From the NCBI GenBank assembly GCA_947464335.1, contig CANHWG010000013.1, positions 1-54,413 of the forward strand: 54,413 bases of DNA. The letters are read 5' to 3'. Below, one piece after another: positions 18,703 through 27,546 of this stretch. Source of the stretch: Flavobacteriaceae bacterium (GTDB lineage: Bacteria; Bacteroidota; Bacteroidia; Flavobacteriales; Flavobacteriaceae). Both the position numbers and the translations under genes were made by a program. The notes beneath the pieces were generated by a model. It searched no databases, was not told where the DNA came from, and saw only the letters and a list, made by a program, of their open reading frames with translations. Numbering within the stretch: the stretch's first letter is position 1; each line of letters opens with the position of its first letter.

Positions 18703-19602
18703 TTATTTTTTGGTTTTTTCCCTAAAAATCTGCTCTAAATTTTTGCTTTTCAAACTCATTTGAAGTGTTTTTAAACCATGTTCATGAGCAAAGTCAAAAA
18801 TAATCGGACGTCTATCTTCTTCGGTAGTAAAGGTCAAAATCCAAAGATTATCAATAGTGTTTTTATAGGATTTAATGTTTGATAAAGTAGCCAAAATAGT
18901 TTCATCAATGGCTTTATCAAATTCAACCTCAATGATTTGTTCTTTTTCCTCAGAAACTAATTTGTTTAGTTTTTTATCGGTTACAATTTTTCCGTGGTCA
19001 ATAATGATCACCCGATCACAAATAGCTTCCACTTCTTGCATGATGTGGGTAGAGAGAAAAACGGTTTTGTCTTTGCCAACATTTTTGATCACATTTCTAA
19101 TTTCTACTAACTGATTTGGGTCTAAACCCGTAGTGGGTTCATCTAAAATCAATACATCAGGATTGTGTAGTAAAGCGGTCGCCAATCCAACCCTTTGTCG
19201 GTATCCTTTTGATAATTGACTGATTTTTTTATGGCTTTCAGAAGATAAACCGGTCAATTGAATTACTTCTTCAATTCGGGTTTTAGCCACGTTATAGACA
19301 TCAGCATTAAAAGCTAAATATTCGCGAACGTATAAGTCTAAATACAGCGGATTGTGCTCCGGAAGATAGCCAACTGATTGTTGCACTTTTAATTGGGAAT
19401 CGTTTACATCATTTCCATTCACAGTGGCAGTTCCTTCATCGGCGATGATAAACGTAGTCAATATTTTCATTAAAGTAGATTTTCCAGCGCCATTCGGACC
19501 AAGAAAACCAACTATTTCTCCTTTTTTAACCGAAAAAGAAACGTCGTCAAGTGCTTTTTGAGTACCATAACTTTTGGAAATATTTTGAACTTCTATTGAC
19601 AT
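18703..19602 (-). CDS. gldA: Gliding-motility ABC transporter ATPase GldA
   Basis: 299 residues. Walker A GPNGAGKS is at 35-42, the signature LSKGYRQRVGLA near 133-144, and Walker B VLILDEPTTGLD near 151-162, followed by the H-loop STHIMQE. The length and the full-length match in character to Flavobacterium johnsoniae GldA support the name. GldA works with GldF and GldG, which are not in this window; they are needed for gliding in F. johnsoniae. The C-terminal extension of about 80 residues is typical of the family. Its promoter element lies just upstream. Confidence 0.92.
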   Translation of the reverse strand: MSIEVQNISKSYGTQKALDDVSFSVKKGEIVGFLGPNGAGKSTLMKILTTFIIADEGTATVNGNDVNDSQLKVQQSVGYLPEHNPLYLDLYVREYLAFNADVYNVAKTRIEEVIQLTGLSSESHKKISQLSKGYRQRVGLATALLHNPDVLILDEPTTGLDPNQLVEIRNVIKNVGKDKTVFLSTHIMQEVEAICDRVIIIDHGKIVTDKKLNKLVSEEKEQIIEVEFDKAIDETILATLSNIKSYKNTIDNLWILTFTTEEDRRPIIFDFAHEHGLKTLQMSLKSKNLEQIFREKTKK

Positions 19603-19618
19603 AAGGATTTATTTGAAG

Positions 19619-19626
19619 CAAATGTA
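19619..19626 (-). promoter_or_regulatory. -7 element for gldA
   Basis: On the minus strand TACATTTG fits TAnnTTTG and ends 16 bases before the gldA start codon. Confidence 0.6.
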
Positions 19627-19732
19627 ATAATTAAATAAAGAAAGTATGAATCTTCCATTTGATTTAAATTAAGGTCGTAAATGACATTAATAAAAAATAA
19701 AAAAAAGCTAATTTTACAACAGATAATATGCT

Positions 19733-20815
19733 ATGAACTTAACATTAGAAAACAGAAAGTGGTTAGAAGATTTTAATTTACCACATCCGTTAGTAATCGC
19801 CGGACCATGTAGTGCCGAAACCGAAGACCAAGTCTTGAAAATTGCACACGAGTTAAAAGATTCTAAAGTGTCGATTTTTCGGGCTGGAATTTGGAAACCT
19901 AGAACGCGTCCGGGCGGATTTGAAGGTGTTGGTGAAATTGGATTAAAATGGTTGCAAAAAGCAAAAAAAGAAACAGGATTATTAATGGCTGTTGAAGTAG
20001 CCACTTCGGCCCAAGTAAAATTAGCACTCGAACATGATATTGATGTGTTATGGATTGGAGCAAGAACTACAGTTAATCCGTTTGCTGTACAAGAAATTGC
20101 TGATGCTTTGCAAAATACCGATAAAATTGTTTTGATTAAAAACCCGGTGAATCCAGATTTATCTTTATGGATTGGTGGTGTTGAGCGTTTGATCAATGCA
20201 GGAATTAAAAATATAGGGGTTGTCCATAGAGGATTTTCTACATATGAAAAAACGAAATACAGAAACATTCCCGAATGGCAAATAGCTATTGATTTTCAAA
20301 ATAAATTTCCAGGAGTTCCATTACTAATCGATCCTTCGCATATTACTGGAAATCGAGAAATGATATTTCAGGTAACACAAGAAGCCTTAGATTTGAATTA
20401 TGACGGAATGATGATTGAAACTCATACTGATCCTGATAATGCATGGAGTGACGCAGCACAACAAGTTACACCTACAAGATTAAAACAAATCATTTTTAAT
20501 TTAACCATTAGAAAAGAAACCGATGAAGCTGACGATTACAATAATCGATTAAACAGATTCAGAGTAACTATTGATGATTATGACACTAAGTTACTAGAAA
20601 TTATAGGTAAAAGAATGAAAGTAGCTGAACAAATTGGTGCATTGAAAAAGGAAAAAAATGTTGCAGTTTTACAAAACAAACGCTGGAATGAAATCTTAGG
20701 AAAAATGATTTTAGAGGGAGATAATAAAGGATTAAGTGAAGAATTTATTCTCCGAATATTTAAGGCCATTCACCAAGAAAGTATATCACATCAGGAAAAG
20801 ATAATTAATTCTTGA
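19733..20815 (+). CDS. Bifunctional DAHP synthase / chorismate mutase
   Basis: 360 residues with two fused enzymes. Residues about 1-265 are a type I-beta DAHP synthase (3-deoxy-7-phosphoheptulonate synthase), with VIAGPCSAE near 20-28, GIWKPRTRPGGFEG, LWIGARTTVNPF and LIDPSHITG. Residues about 275-360 are an AroQ-type chorismate mutase (IDDYDTKLLEIIGKRMKVAE, helical, with RWNEIL). The fusion ties the first step of the shikimate pathway to the branch toward phenylalanine and tyrosine; in homologues the mutase domain mediates feedback control. The gene is divergent from gldA. AroA of the same pathway is encoded at 27546. Confidence 0.95.
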   Translation: MNLTLENRKWLEDFNLPHPLVIAGPCSAETEDQVLKIAHELKDSKVSIFRAGIWKPRTRPGGFEGVGEIGLKWLQKAKKETGLLMAVEVATSAQVKLALEHDIDVLWIGARTTVNPFAVQEIADALQNTDKIVLIKNPVNPDLSLWIGGVERLINAGIKNIGVVHRGFSTYEKTKYRNIPEWQIAIDFQNKFPGVPLLIDPSHITGNREMIFQVTQEALDLNYDGMMIETHTDPDNAWSDAAQQVTPTRLKQIIFNLTIRKETDEADDYNNRLNRFRVTIDDYDTKLLEIIGKRMKVAEQIGALKKEKNVAVLQNKRWNEILGKMILEGDNKGLSEEFILRIFKAIHQESISHQEKIINS

Positions 20816-20849
20816 TTAATTCTTTGAGAAATAGGTTAAAAGACGTATT

Positions 20850-20877
20850 TTGATATTATATATTTTTTGTATCATTG
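20850..20877 (+). promoter_or_regulatory. Promoter of the 174-residue secreted protein gene
   Basis: TTG at 20850-20852 and TATCATTG at 20870-20877 are separated by 17 bases. The -7 element has one mismatch to TAnnTTTG. It is 29 bases before the start codon. Confidence 0.55.
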
Positions 20878-20906
20878 CAAAACAAAAAAAATTTAAATTA
20901 TAAATT

Positions 20907-21431
20907 ATGAAAAAAATTATTTTAGCACTTACATTAGTGTTTGGACTTGGAGTTGCCAATGCTCAAGTTGATGTTATCACAAAGCATAGTGGAGAAACAG
21001 TTGAAGGAAAAGTTATTCGTCTTGACGAGTATACTGTTGTTTTTAAATATGATGGTGAAGATGCAGAAAATACTATTGGTAAGTATGCTGTAGAAAAAAT
21101 TGTTTACGGTAAAACTAAAAGAGTAGAAGAAGTAACAGAAAAAATCATTATCAACGGAGAAGATGATTGGGAAAAAGTAGTTATCCTAGAAGAAAAATCA
21201 TATATCGCTGGTTTGAAAAAAGTAGGTGAAGTTCGTGGAAAAACAGGATTAATCAACTTCCAAACTGGAAATACTGGAGATAAAAAAGCAGCTAAAAAAT
21301 TAAAAATGGATGCAGCAAAATTAGGTTGCCCTTTTATTTTACAAGTTTCTGATAAGACTACAGTGGGTGCAAACTCTAACGCACTTGGAGGTTCTCAAGC
21401 AATTAAAACAGGTCTTGCTTACAAATACTAA
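20907..21431 (+). CDS. Small secreted protein of unknown function
   Basis: 174 residues with signal peptide MKKIILALTLVFGLGVANAQ. The mature part starts VDVITKHSGETVEGKVIRLD, a beta-rich segment like the short domains found in many Bacteroidota exported proteins that begin 'I.K.dG..i.gKV'. It then has a Lys/Glu-rich middle and a C-terminal Ala/Lys/Gly part containing one Cys (KLGCPFILQVSD). I do not recognise a named family. It has its own promoter and a strong terminator, so it is a single-gene unit and probably well expressed. Confidence 0.82.
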   Translation: MKKIILALTLVFGLGVANAQVDVITKHSGETVEGKVIRLDEYTVVFKYDGEDAENTIGKYAVEKIVYGKTKRVEEVTEKIIINGEDDWEKVVILEEKSYIAGLKKVGEVRGKTGLINFQTGNTGDKKAAKKLKMDAAKLGCPFILQVSDKTTVGANSNALGGSQAIKTGLAYKY

Positions 21432-21454
21432 TTACATTTAGGTTTTAAAAATAT

Positions 21455-21483
21455 AAAAGTTGCCATTTATGGCAACTTTTTTT
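21455..21483 (+). terminator. Rho-independent terminator
   Basis: AAAAGTTGCCA and TGGCAACTTTT form 11-bp arms around TTTA, followed by a T run ending at 21483. It lies 24 bases after the secreted-protein stop. Confidence 0.9.
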
Positions 21484-21511
21484 ATTCCCATAAATCTAAA
21501 AGCGAAAGTCT

Positions 21512-21519
21512 TATCTTTG
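21512..21519 (+). promoter_or_regulatory. rsgA -7 element with near-leaderless spacing
   Basis: TATCTTTG is an exact TAnnTTTG. It is followed by CGAC-like sequence and the ATG of rsgA, with only four bases between the element and the start codon. Transcription would begin at or within a few bases of the ATG. Confidence 0.65.
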
Positions 21520-21523
21520 CGAC

Positions 21524-22501
21524 ATGACAGGACTCGTATATAAATCTACCGGAAGTTGGTATGTGGTGAAAACCGAAGACCAGCAAGTGTTTGAATGCCG
21601 TATCAAAGGTAAGTTCCGTATGCAAGACATTAAAAGCACCAATCCAATTGCGGTAGGCGATGTGGTCGATTTTGAATTAGATGACACGTCAGATACGATC
21701 ACAGGAACCATTCATAACATTCACGAGAGAAAGAATTATATTGTTAGAAAGTCAGTTAATCTTTCTAAACAAACCCATATTATTGCTTCCAATATTGACA
21801 TTGTTTTTCTTTTAATAACCATTAATAATCCACCTACTACAACTAGTTTTATAGATCGATTTTTGGTTACTGCGGAAGCGTATGGTATCGAAGCCGTTTT
21901 GATTTTTAATAAAATCGACACTTATGATGAAGCCATGCAAGATGAGCAATCGTATTTGCAGTATATTTATTCAGATATCGGATATAAATTTCTAAAAATT
22001 TCAGCACAAGAAAAGAAAGGTCTTGATCAGTTAAAACAATTAATGACCGGTAAAGTAAGTATGTTTTCTGGTCATTCAGGAGTAGGTAAATCAACTCTTG
22101 TCAATGCTTTAGAATCAAGTTTACATTTAAAAACCAAACACATTTCCGAACAAAGTAAGCAAGGACAACATACCACTACTTTTGCAGAAATGTTTGACTT
22201 GTCTTTTGATGCCAAAATCATAGATACTCCGGGGATTAAAGGTTTCGGAATTGTCGATATGGAACCTTCGGAAGTAAGTGGCTATTTTCCAGAGTTTTTC
22301 AGGTTACAAGAGGACTGTAAGTTCAATAATTGTTTGCATAAAGAAGAACCGCATTGTGCTGTTAAAAAAGCATTAGAAGAAAATAAAATTGCTTGGTCTC
22401 GCTACAATAGTTATCTCAAAATTCTAGAAGGTGATGATGAGCATTACCGTCAAGATGTATATAATGATGATAGAATCGCCAGTGATGAAACCCGAAAGTA
22501 G
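21524..22501 (+). CDS. rsgA: Ribosome small-subunit-dependent GTPase A
   Basis: 325 residues. An OB fold occupies about 1-75. The GTPase is circularly permuted, with NKID (G4) near 128, then P-loop GHSGVGKST near 183-191, then DTPG (G3) near 238. A C-terminal zinc-binding segment CKFNNCLHKEEPHC has the Cys-Cys-His-Cys pattern. This order is diagnostic for RsgA, which matures and checks the 30S subunit. The start is set by the nearby promoter. dtd follows after 75 bases of repeat-like spacer. Confidence 0.96.
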   Translation: MTGLVYKSTGSWYVVKTEDQQVFECRIKGKFRMQDIKSTNPIAVGDVVDFELDDTSDTITGTIHNIHERKNYIVRKSVNLSKQTHIIASNIDIVFLLITINNPPTTTSFIDRFLVTAEAYGIEAVLIFNKIDTYDEAMQDEQSYLQYIYSDIGYKFLKISAQEKKGLDQLKQLMTGKVSMFSGHSGVGKSTLVNALESSLHLKTKHISEQSKQGQHTTTFAEMFDLSFDAKIIDTPGIKGFGIVDMEPSEVSGYFPEFFRLQEDCKFNNCLHKEEPHCAVKKALEENKIAWSRYNSYLKILEGDDEHYRQDVYNDDRIASDETRK

Positions 22502-22576
22502 TCAAAGGTCTAAAGTCATAAAGTCAAACGTAAAATGGCTTCCGACTTTCGACTTTTTAACTTTAAGACTTTATTA
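22502..22576 (+). repeat. AAGTC/GACTT imperfect palindrome before dtd
   Basis: Contains GTCAAAGGTC, AAAGTCATAAAGTC, then GACTTTCGACTTTTTAAC and TTTAAGACTTT, the same elements in the same order as 14631-14707 before metF. It fills the whole gap between rsgA and dtd. It includes an in-frame ATG at 22535, which gives a false start. Confidence 0.72.
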
Positions 22577-23029
22577 ATGAAAGCTGTAATTCAACGTGTT
22601 TCCGAAGCTTCTGTAACTATTAATGGAGTTAAAGTTGCCAACATTCAAAAAGGATTATTGGTTTTACTTGGCATTGAAGAAGCTGATCATCATGAAGACA
22701 TCGATTGGTTGATTTCAAAAATTGCCAACCTCAGAATTTTTGGTGACGAAAACCAAGTTATGAATGTATCACTAAAAGATATTGATGGAGATATTATTAT
22801 TGTTAGCCAATTTACGTTACATGCGTTAACCAAAAAAGGCAATCGCCCATCCTACATTAAAGCGGCAAAACCAGAAATTGCCATTCCGTTATACGAACGT
22901 TTTATTTTGCAAATGGAAACCGAATTGGGTAAGAAAGTACAAACGGGTCAATTTGGAGCCGATATGAAAGTTGCCTTGCTAAATGATGGTCCGGTAACTA
23001 TACTTATAGATACAAAAAATAAGGAATAA
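22577..23029 (+). CDS. dtd: D-aminoacyl-tRNA deacylase
   Basis: 150 residues from ATG 22577 (MKAVIQRVSEASVTING), the standard DTD length and N-terminus. Catalytic-site motifs SQFTLHA (near residue 78) and NDGPVT (near 137) are both present. It removes D-amino acids mis-attached to tRNA in the cytoplasm. The in-frame ATG at 22535 would add 14 residues (MASDFRLFNFKTLL) that come from the upstream palindrome and resemble the false extension on metF, so I reject it. Confidence 0.96.
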   Translation: MKAVIQRVSEASVTINGVKVANIQKGLLVLLGIEEADHHEDIDWLISKIANLRIFGDENQVMNVSLKDIDGDIIIVSQFTLHALTKKGNRPSYIKAAKPEIAIPLYERFILQMETELGKKVQTGQFGADMKVALLNDGPVTILIDTKNKE

Positions 23030-23054
23030 TAGTACTAATAAAAATATAATTTTT

Positions 23055-23062
23055 TATATTTG
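23055..23062 (+). promoter_or_regulatory. -7 element for the DUF3857 gene pair
   Basis: TATATTTG, an exact TAnnTTTG, ends 16 bases before the ATG at 23079. Confidence 0.6.
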
Positions 23063-23078
23063 AGAAAATTTAGGGTTC

Positions 23079-24989
23079 ATGAAACTAAACATTTTCTCTT
23101 ATCTATTTATACTATCTTCCCTATTTTGCCACAGTCAAAATTCACAGTATTCTTCATCAAACATTCCCGATAGTTTAAAACAGAACGCTAACGCCGTTAT
23201 TCGTTTAAGAAAATTAGACATAACTATTTCTTCTCAAAAATTAATGACGATCAAGTCAATTCAAGTTACAACTGTTCTAAACGAATTAGGTTTACGAAGT
23301 TTAGACTTAGCAGAAAGCTATGATAGAAATAGAAAAATCAATAAAATTGAGGCTACAGCATACGATGCTTTTGGCAAAGAATTAAAAACTTATAAAAGAA
23401 AAGATTTCAGGGATATAAGCGTAGCAGATGGTTTTTCAGTTTTTAATGATAACAGAGCTATATATTTAGATTACACACCAATTACTTATCCGTTTACGTT
23501 TGTTTTTGAAACCGAAATAGTAACCACAAATACGGCATTCATTCCACCATGGAGTCCTTTAAGTGGTTATTTAGTTAGTACTCAAAATACGTCTTTAACA
23601 ATTACTTATAAATCAGAACTTGTTCTTAAAAAGAAAGAGTCAAATTTTTCAACTAAATTCCCTGTAGAAAAAAAAGAAACAGAATCAACAATTAGCTATT
23701 CGGCTTCAAATTTAGTAGCAAAAAAACGAGAAGAGCTAAGTCCTTCTTTTGTTGAAGTATTTCCAATAGTTTATTTTGCCATAGAAAATTTTGAGTTAGA
23801 AAATGTTCAAGGAAAAGCTTCTAATTGGGCTGATTTTGGAAAATGGTATTACCATTCATTATTAGCCGACACAGAAGAAATTCCCGAAGCAACACAATTA
23901 AAAATAAAAGAGCTGGTTGGTAGTGAAAAGAATCCAGTAGAAATCGCAAAAATTATATATAAATATGTGCAAGAAAGGACTCGTTATGTAAGTGTTCAAG
24001 TTGGTATTGGTGGTTGGAAACCCATGTTGGCTAAAGATGTTGATCGATTAGGATATGGCGACTGTAAAGCATTAACAAATTATACACGATGCTTACTTAA
24101 AACTGTCGGTGTACCTTCATACTATACTGTTGTTTATGCGGATAGTGATGAAACAAAAGACTTGCAAAGTGATTTTGCCTCAATAGATGGAAATCACATT
24201 ATTTTGGCTTTACCTTCTGAAAAAGATTTGATATGGTTAGAGTGCACAAGCCAAATAAAACCATTTGGTTTTCAAGGCGATTTTACAGATGATAGAAATG
24301 TATTACTAGTAAAACCAGAAGGAGGCGAAATAATAAAAACAAAAACATTTACTGAGAAAGACAGTTTTCAGAGTACAGTTGGAGGTTATCAAATTACAGA
24401 AAACGGCGATCTTATTGGCAAAGTAAAAATAGTGTCTAATGGTTTATTATATGATCGTACCTATGGCAAAGAAAGAATGAGTAAGGAAGACCAAATTAAG
24501 AATTACAAAGATGAATTTAGTAACATTAATAACCTAATCCTAAAGAAAATTAATTTCAATAATAATCAAAACATTATCCAATTTACAGAAGAACTAGAAT
24601 TAGAAGCTCAAGGGTATGCGCAAAATTCGGGAGGTAAATTTTTATTTGCTATAAATGCTTTTGATCAAAGTGCGTATGTACCAAAAAAATACAAAACACG
24701 GGAATTTCCTTTTGAAATTGAAAGAGGATACTCCACTGAAGAAGATATAAAAATCACTCTTCCTGAGGGTTATATTATAGAAGCAAAACCTAGCGGAACC
24801 GAACTAGAAACTGAGTTTGGGTATTATAAAATTGAGTTTAATGCCATTAGCACAAATAAAATTCAATGCAAGAGAAAACTAATAATCAAAAAAGGATTTT
24901 ACGATAAATCTAAATACGAAAGTTACCGAAAATTTAAAGAAACCATTGCTAAAACCGATAACTCAAAAGCAGTAATCACTAAAGTTTAA
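23079..24989 (+). CDS. DUF3857/transglutaminase-like secreted protein (active-site Cys present)
   Basis: 636 residues: signal peptide (MKLNIFSYLFILSSLFCHSQ), DUF3857 domain at about 40-230, transglutaminase-like domain at about 270-420, then a C-terminal beta domain. The catalytic Cys and His are present in GYGDCKALTNY and GNHIILAL; the third position reads WLECTS, with Glu where Asp is more usual. The protein is periplasmic or on the outer membrane, and its substrate is unknown. The gene is followed after 4 bases by a paralogue that has lost these residues, so the two probably act together. The role (cross-linking or proteolysis) is unassigned. Confidence 0.85.
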   Translation: MKLNIFSYLFILSSLFCHSQNSQYSSSNIPDSLKQNANAVIRLRKLDITISSQKLMTIKSIQVTTVLNELGLRSLDLAESYDRNRKINKIEATAYDAFGKELKTYKRKDFRDISVADGFSVFNDNRAIYLDYTPITYPFTFVFETEIVTTNTAFIPPWSPLSGYLVSTQNTSLTITYKSELVLKKKESNFSTKFPVEKKETESTISYSASNLVAKKREELSPSFVEVFPIVYFAIENFELENVQGKASNWADFGKWYYHSLLADTEEIPEATQLKIKELVGSEKNPVEIAKIIYKYVQERTRYVSVQVGIGGWKPMLAKDVDRLGYGDCKALTNYTRCLLKTVGVPSYYTVVYADSDETKDLQSDFASIDGNHIILALPSEKDLIWLECTSQIKPFGFQGDFTDDRNVLLVKPEGGEIIKTKTFTEKDSFQSTVGGYQITENGDLIGKVKIVSNGLLYDRTYGKERMSKEDQIKNYKDEFSNINNLILKKINFNNNQNIIQFTEELELEAQGYAQNSGGKFLFAINAFDQSAYVPKKYKTREFPFEIERGYSTEEDIKITLPEGYIIEAKPSGTELETEFGYYKIEFNAISTNKIQCKRKLIIKKGFYDKSKYESYRKFKETIAKTDNSKAVITKV

Positions 24990-24993
24990 AAAC

Positions 24994-27009
24994 ATGAAAC
25001 ATTTATTTTACACCTTATTTTTAGTTTCAACCACATTTAGCTATTCCCAAGATCATGAACTCGGAAAAGTTACCCTTCAAGAACTTCAAGAAAAAGTGTG
25101 TCCAACTGATTCTTCTGCAGTAGCGGCGGTTTTATTTAATGTAGGTAAAACTTCATTTGAGTACTCTGGTGATGATGGGTTTAAAATCATAACAGAAATA
25201 AGTACTAAAATAAAAATCTATAAAAAAGAAGGATATGAGTTTGCCAACCATTCTGAAAGAGTATATTTAGGAAATAATGGAAACGAAAAAGTAGATGTTT
25301 CAAGGGCAGTAACCTATAATTTAGTCGGAGATAAAATTGAAAAATCGAAACTCAATAGTGATGGAGAATTTGATGAAAAAATAAACAAGTATTGGAGCCA
25401 AAAAAAAATAACCATGCCTAACGTAAAAGTTGGCTCTATAATTGAATATAAAATAAAAATTATTTCACCCTATATATCTAATTTTCCTGATTGGCAATTC
25501 CAATCGCAAATACCTGTAAATTATTCAGAATATACTACTTACATACCTGAGTATTTTACATACAATGTTCATCAAAAAGGGTATTATAATCTTGAGGTTA
25601 GTAAGAATGGAAAACCTAGAACTATAAATTATTCTTATATGCCTGCTATTATGCCTGGGATGGGAGCGAATGTCTCAGATGGCAGAAGAGAAAACAGAAG
25701 TCTAGAATTCAACGAAAGCTCTATTAAATATATTGCTAAAAATATGCCTTCATTAAAAGATGAATCTTTTGTCAATAACATTAATAATTATAAAACCACA
25801 ATTATCCACGAATTATCTGGGACAAAATACCCAAATGAACCCTATCAAAATTTTAATACTAATTGGGAAACAGTAGTGAAAGGTGTTTATGAAAATCAAA
25901 GTTTTGGAGATGAGCTAAAAAAGGCAGGCTATTTTGAGAAAGACTTGGACGCATTGTTAGCTGGAGTAACCGCTCAAGACGAAAGAATTGGAGTCGTTTT
26001 TAATTATGTGAAATCAAGAATGAATTGGAATGAGTTTTACGGAATTTATTGTGAAGACGGCGTTAAAAAAGCCTATCAAGATAAAACAGGAAATGTTGCC
26101 GAAATCAACTTGATGCTAACCGCAATGCTGCGTTATGTAGGCTTTGAAGCAAATCCTATTTTAATTAGCACTCGGTCTCATGGTATTTCTTTATTTCCTA
26201 GTAAATCAGCGTATAATTATGTAATAGCAGGTGTTGAATTAAACAATCAGGTTGTGTTAATGGACGCTACCCATAAATTTTCCTTGCCAGATATATTACC
26301 CATAAGAGATTTGAATTGGTTTGGTAGAATTATTAGAAAAAATGGGAGTTCAGCAGAAATAGACTTAATGCCCAAATCAAACTCAAAAGATATTGTAAAC
26401 ATTATGGCAACTATCAGCGATAAAGGTGAAGTCTTCGGAAAAATAAGAGACCAGTATTTTGACTATGATGCTTTTCTATTTAGACAAACCAATAATGCTA
26501 TTTCTAAAGAAAGTTATATTGAAAAGCTAGAAAAAAGATACCAAGGTATAGAAATTGCCGAATATACTGTACAAAACAGTAACGATTTGAGTTTGCCAAT
26601 TATTGAAAATTATGACTTTACTACAACAAATGCAGTAGAAATTATTGGAGATAGAATGTATGTTTCTCCTTTTTTGATTTTTGCTCTAACCGAAAACCCT
26701 TTTAAGCAAGAAAAAAGAGAATATCCAATCGATTTTGTTTATCCAGATCAAGATAAATATAGTGTTAGTTTGACCATTCCTGAAGGTTATGTAGTCGAAA
26801 CAATGCCTCAACCTAAAGCTGTAGCTATGCCGGATAATTTGGCAAATTTTAAGTACATGATTTCTAATAATGGAAAGCAAATTCAAATGCTTTATACTCA
26901 CGACAACAATCAAGCAATTGTTGGATCAGAGTATTATGAAGAATTAAAAAGTTTTTACAAAGAAATAGTGGATAAGCAAACAGAGAAGATAGTGCTTAAA
27001 AAAGAATAA
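24994..27009 (+). CDS. DUF3857/transglutaminase-like protein, probable pseudoenzyme
   Basis: 671 residues with signal peptide MKHLFYTLFLVSTTFSYSQ, a DUF3857 domain, and a transglutaminase-like fold at about 320-460. At the position of the catalytic Cys the sequence reads KTGNVAEINL (Val), and the His position reads AYNYVIAGVEL (Tyr). Only the Asp side (VLMDATHKF) survives. It is therefore probably catalytically dead. It follows the intact paralogue by 4 bases. I infer a structural or substrate-binding role paired with that enzyme. Confidence 0.83.
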   Translation: MKHLFYTLFLVSTTFSYSQDHELGKVTLQELQEKVCPTDSSAVAAVLFNVGKTSFEYSGDDGFKIITEISTKIKIYKKEGYEFANHSERVYLGNNGNEKVDVSRAVTYNLVGDKIEKSKLNSDGEFDEKINKYWSQKKITMPNVKVGSIIEYKIKIISPYISNFPDWQFQSQIPVNYSEYTTYIPEYFTYNVHQKGYYNLEVSKNGKPRTINYSYMPAIMPGMGANVSDGRRENRSLEFNESSIKYIAKNMPSLKDESFVNNINNYKTTIIHELSGTKYPNEPYQNFNTNWETVVKGVYENQSFGDELKKAGYFEKDLDALLAGVTAQDERIGVVFNYVKSRMNWNEFYGIYCEDGVKKAYQDKTGNVAEINLMLTAMLRYVGFEANPILISTRSHGISLFPSKSAYNYVIAGVELNNQVVLMDATHKFSLPDILPIRDLNWFGRIIRKNGSSAEIDLMPKSNSKDIVNIMATISDKGEVFGKIRDQYFDYDAFLFRQTNNAISKESYIEKLEKRYQGIEIAEYTVQNSNDLSLPIIENYDFTTTNAVEIIGDRMYVSPFLIFALTENPFKQEKREYPIDFVYPDQDKYSVSLTIPEGYVVETMPQPKAVAMPDNLANFKYMISNNGKQIQMLYTHDNNQAIVGSEYYEELKSFYKEIVDKQTEKIVLKKE

Positions 27010-27010
27010 A

Positions 27011-27213
27011 ATGATACAAAACTAATCATATTCCTTACAGGATTTTTAATTTACGGAGTAATTTTTGGGATAATGATGTATTACTCCGAAGCCAATAAAA
27101 ATAGACTTCGAGCCCTTTTTGCAGGACTATTTTTTGGAACATCCATGGGTTTGTTTGAAGTTTTTATAAATCCAAGAATTAGACGTTCCTTTGAAACGCG
27201 AAAGAAAAAATAA
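27011..27213 (+). pseudogene. Small membrane protein, apparent frameshift near its start
   Basis: ATG 27011 lies two bases after the previous stop, but its frame ends after four codons (MIQN). One base after the A-run at 27018-27021 the other frame reads KLIIFLTGFLIYGVIFGIMM, then YYSEANKNRLRALFAGLFFG and a basic tail to a TAA at 27213. With one extra A the product would be a 67-residue protein with two membrane helices and a KKK end. As written, the only in-frame ATG is 27073, giving 46 residues that lack the first helix. It is either a real frameshift, a sequencing error in the A-run, or a shorter gene. Confidence 0.55.
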
Positions 27214-27216
27214 AAT

Positions 27217-27546
27217 ATGAACCTAAAATCATCTCAACTAGAAGTAGATAACTGGATAAAAAACCACGGCGTTCGTTACTTTAATGAACTAACCAATATG
27301 GCGCAACTCACCGAAGAAGTTGGCGAAGTAGCCCGAATCATTGCGCGTCGCTACGGAGAACAATCCGAAAAAGAAAGCGATAAAAACAAAGATCTAGGCG
27401 AAGAATTAGCCGATGTGGTTTTTGTAGTGTTGTGTTTGGCCAACCAAACCGGCATCGACCTTCAGGCCGCTTTCGATAAAAAAATGGAAATAAAAACCAA
27501 TCGAGATCACGACCGCCATCATAATAATGATAAATTGAAAGAATAG
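27217..27546 (+). CDS. MazG-type nucleotide pyrophosphohydrolase
   Basis: 109 residues, all-alpha. It carries the MazG superfamily metal-binding pattern: EEVGE (about 29-33) and later EELAD (about 64-68) in ExxE...ExxD arrangement. The short length places it with the single-domain RS21-C6/iMazG-like enzymes that hydrolyse non-canonical (d)NTPs to monophosphates. The substrate is not determinable. Its stop codon TAG overlaps the GTG start of aroA by one base, so the two are coupled. Confidence 0.88.
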   Translation: MNLKSSQLEVDNWIKNHGVRYFNELTNMAQLTEEVGEVARIIARRYGEQSEKESDKNKDLGEELADVVFVVLCLANQTGIDLQAAFDKKMEIKTNRDHDRHHNNDKLKE

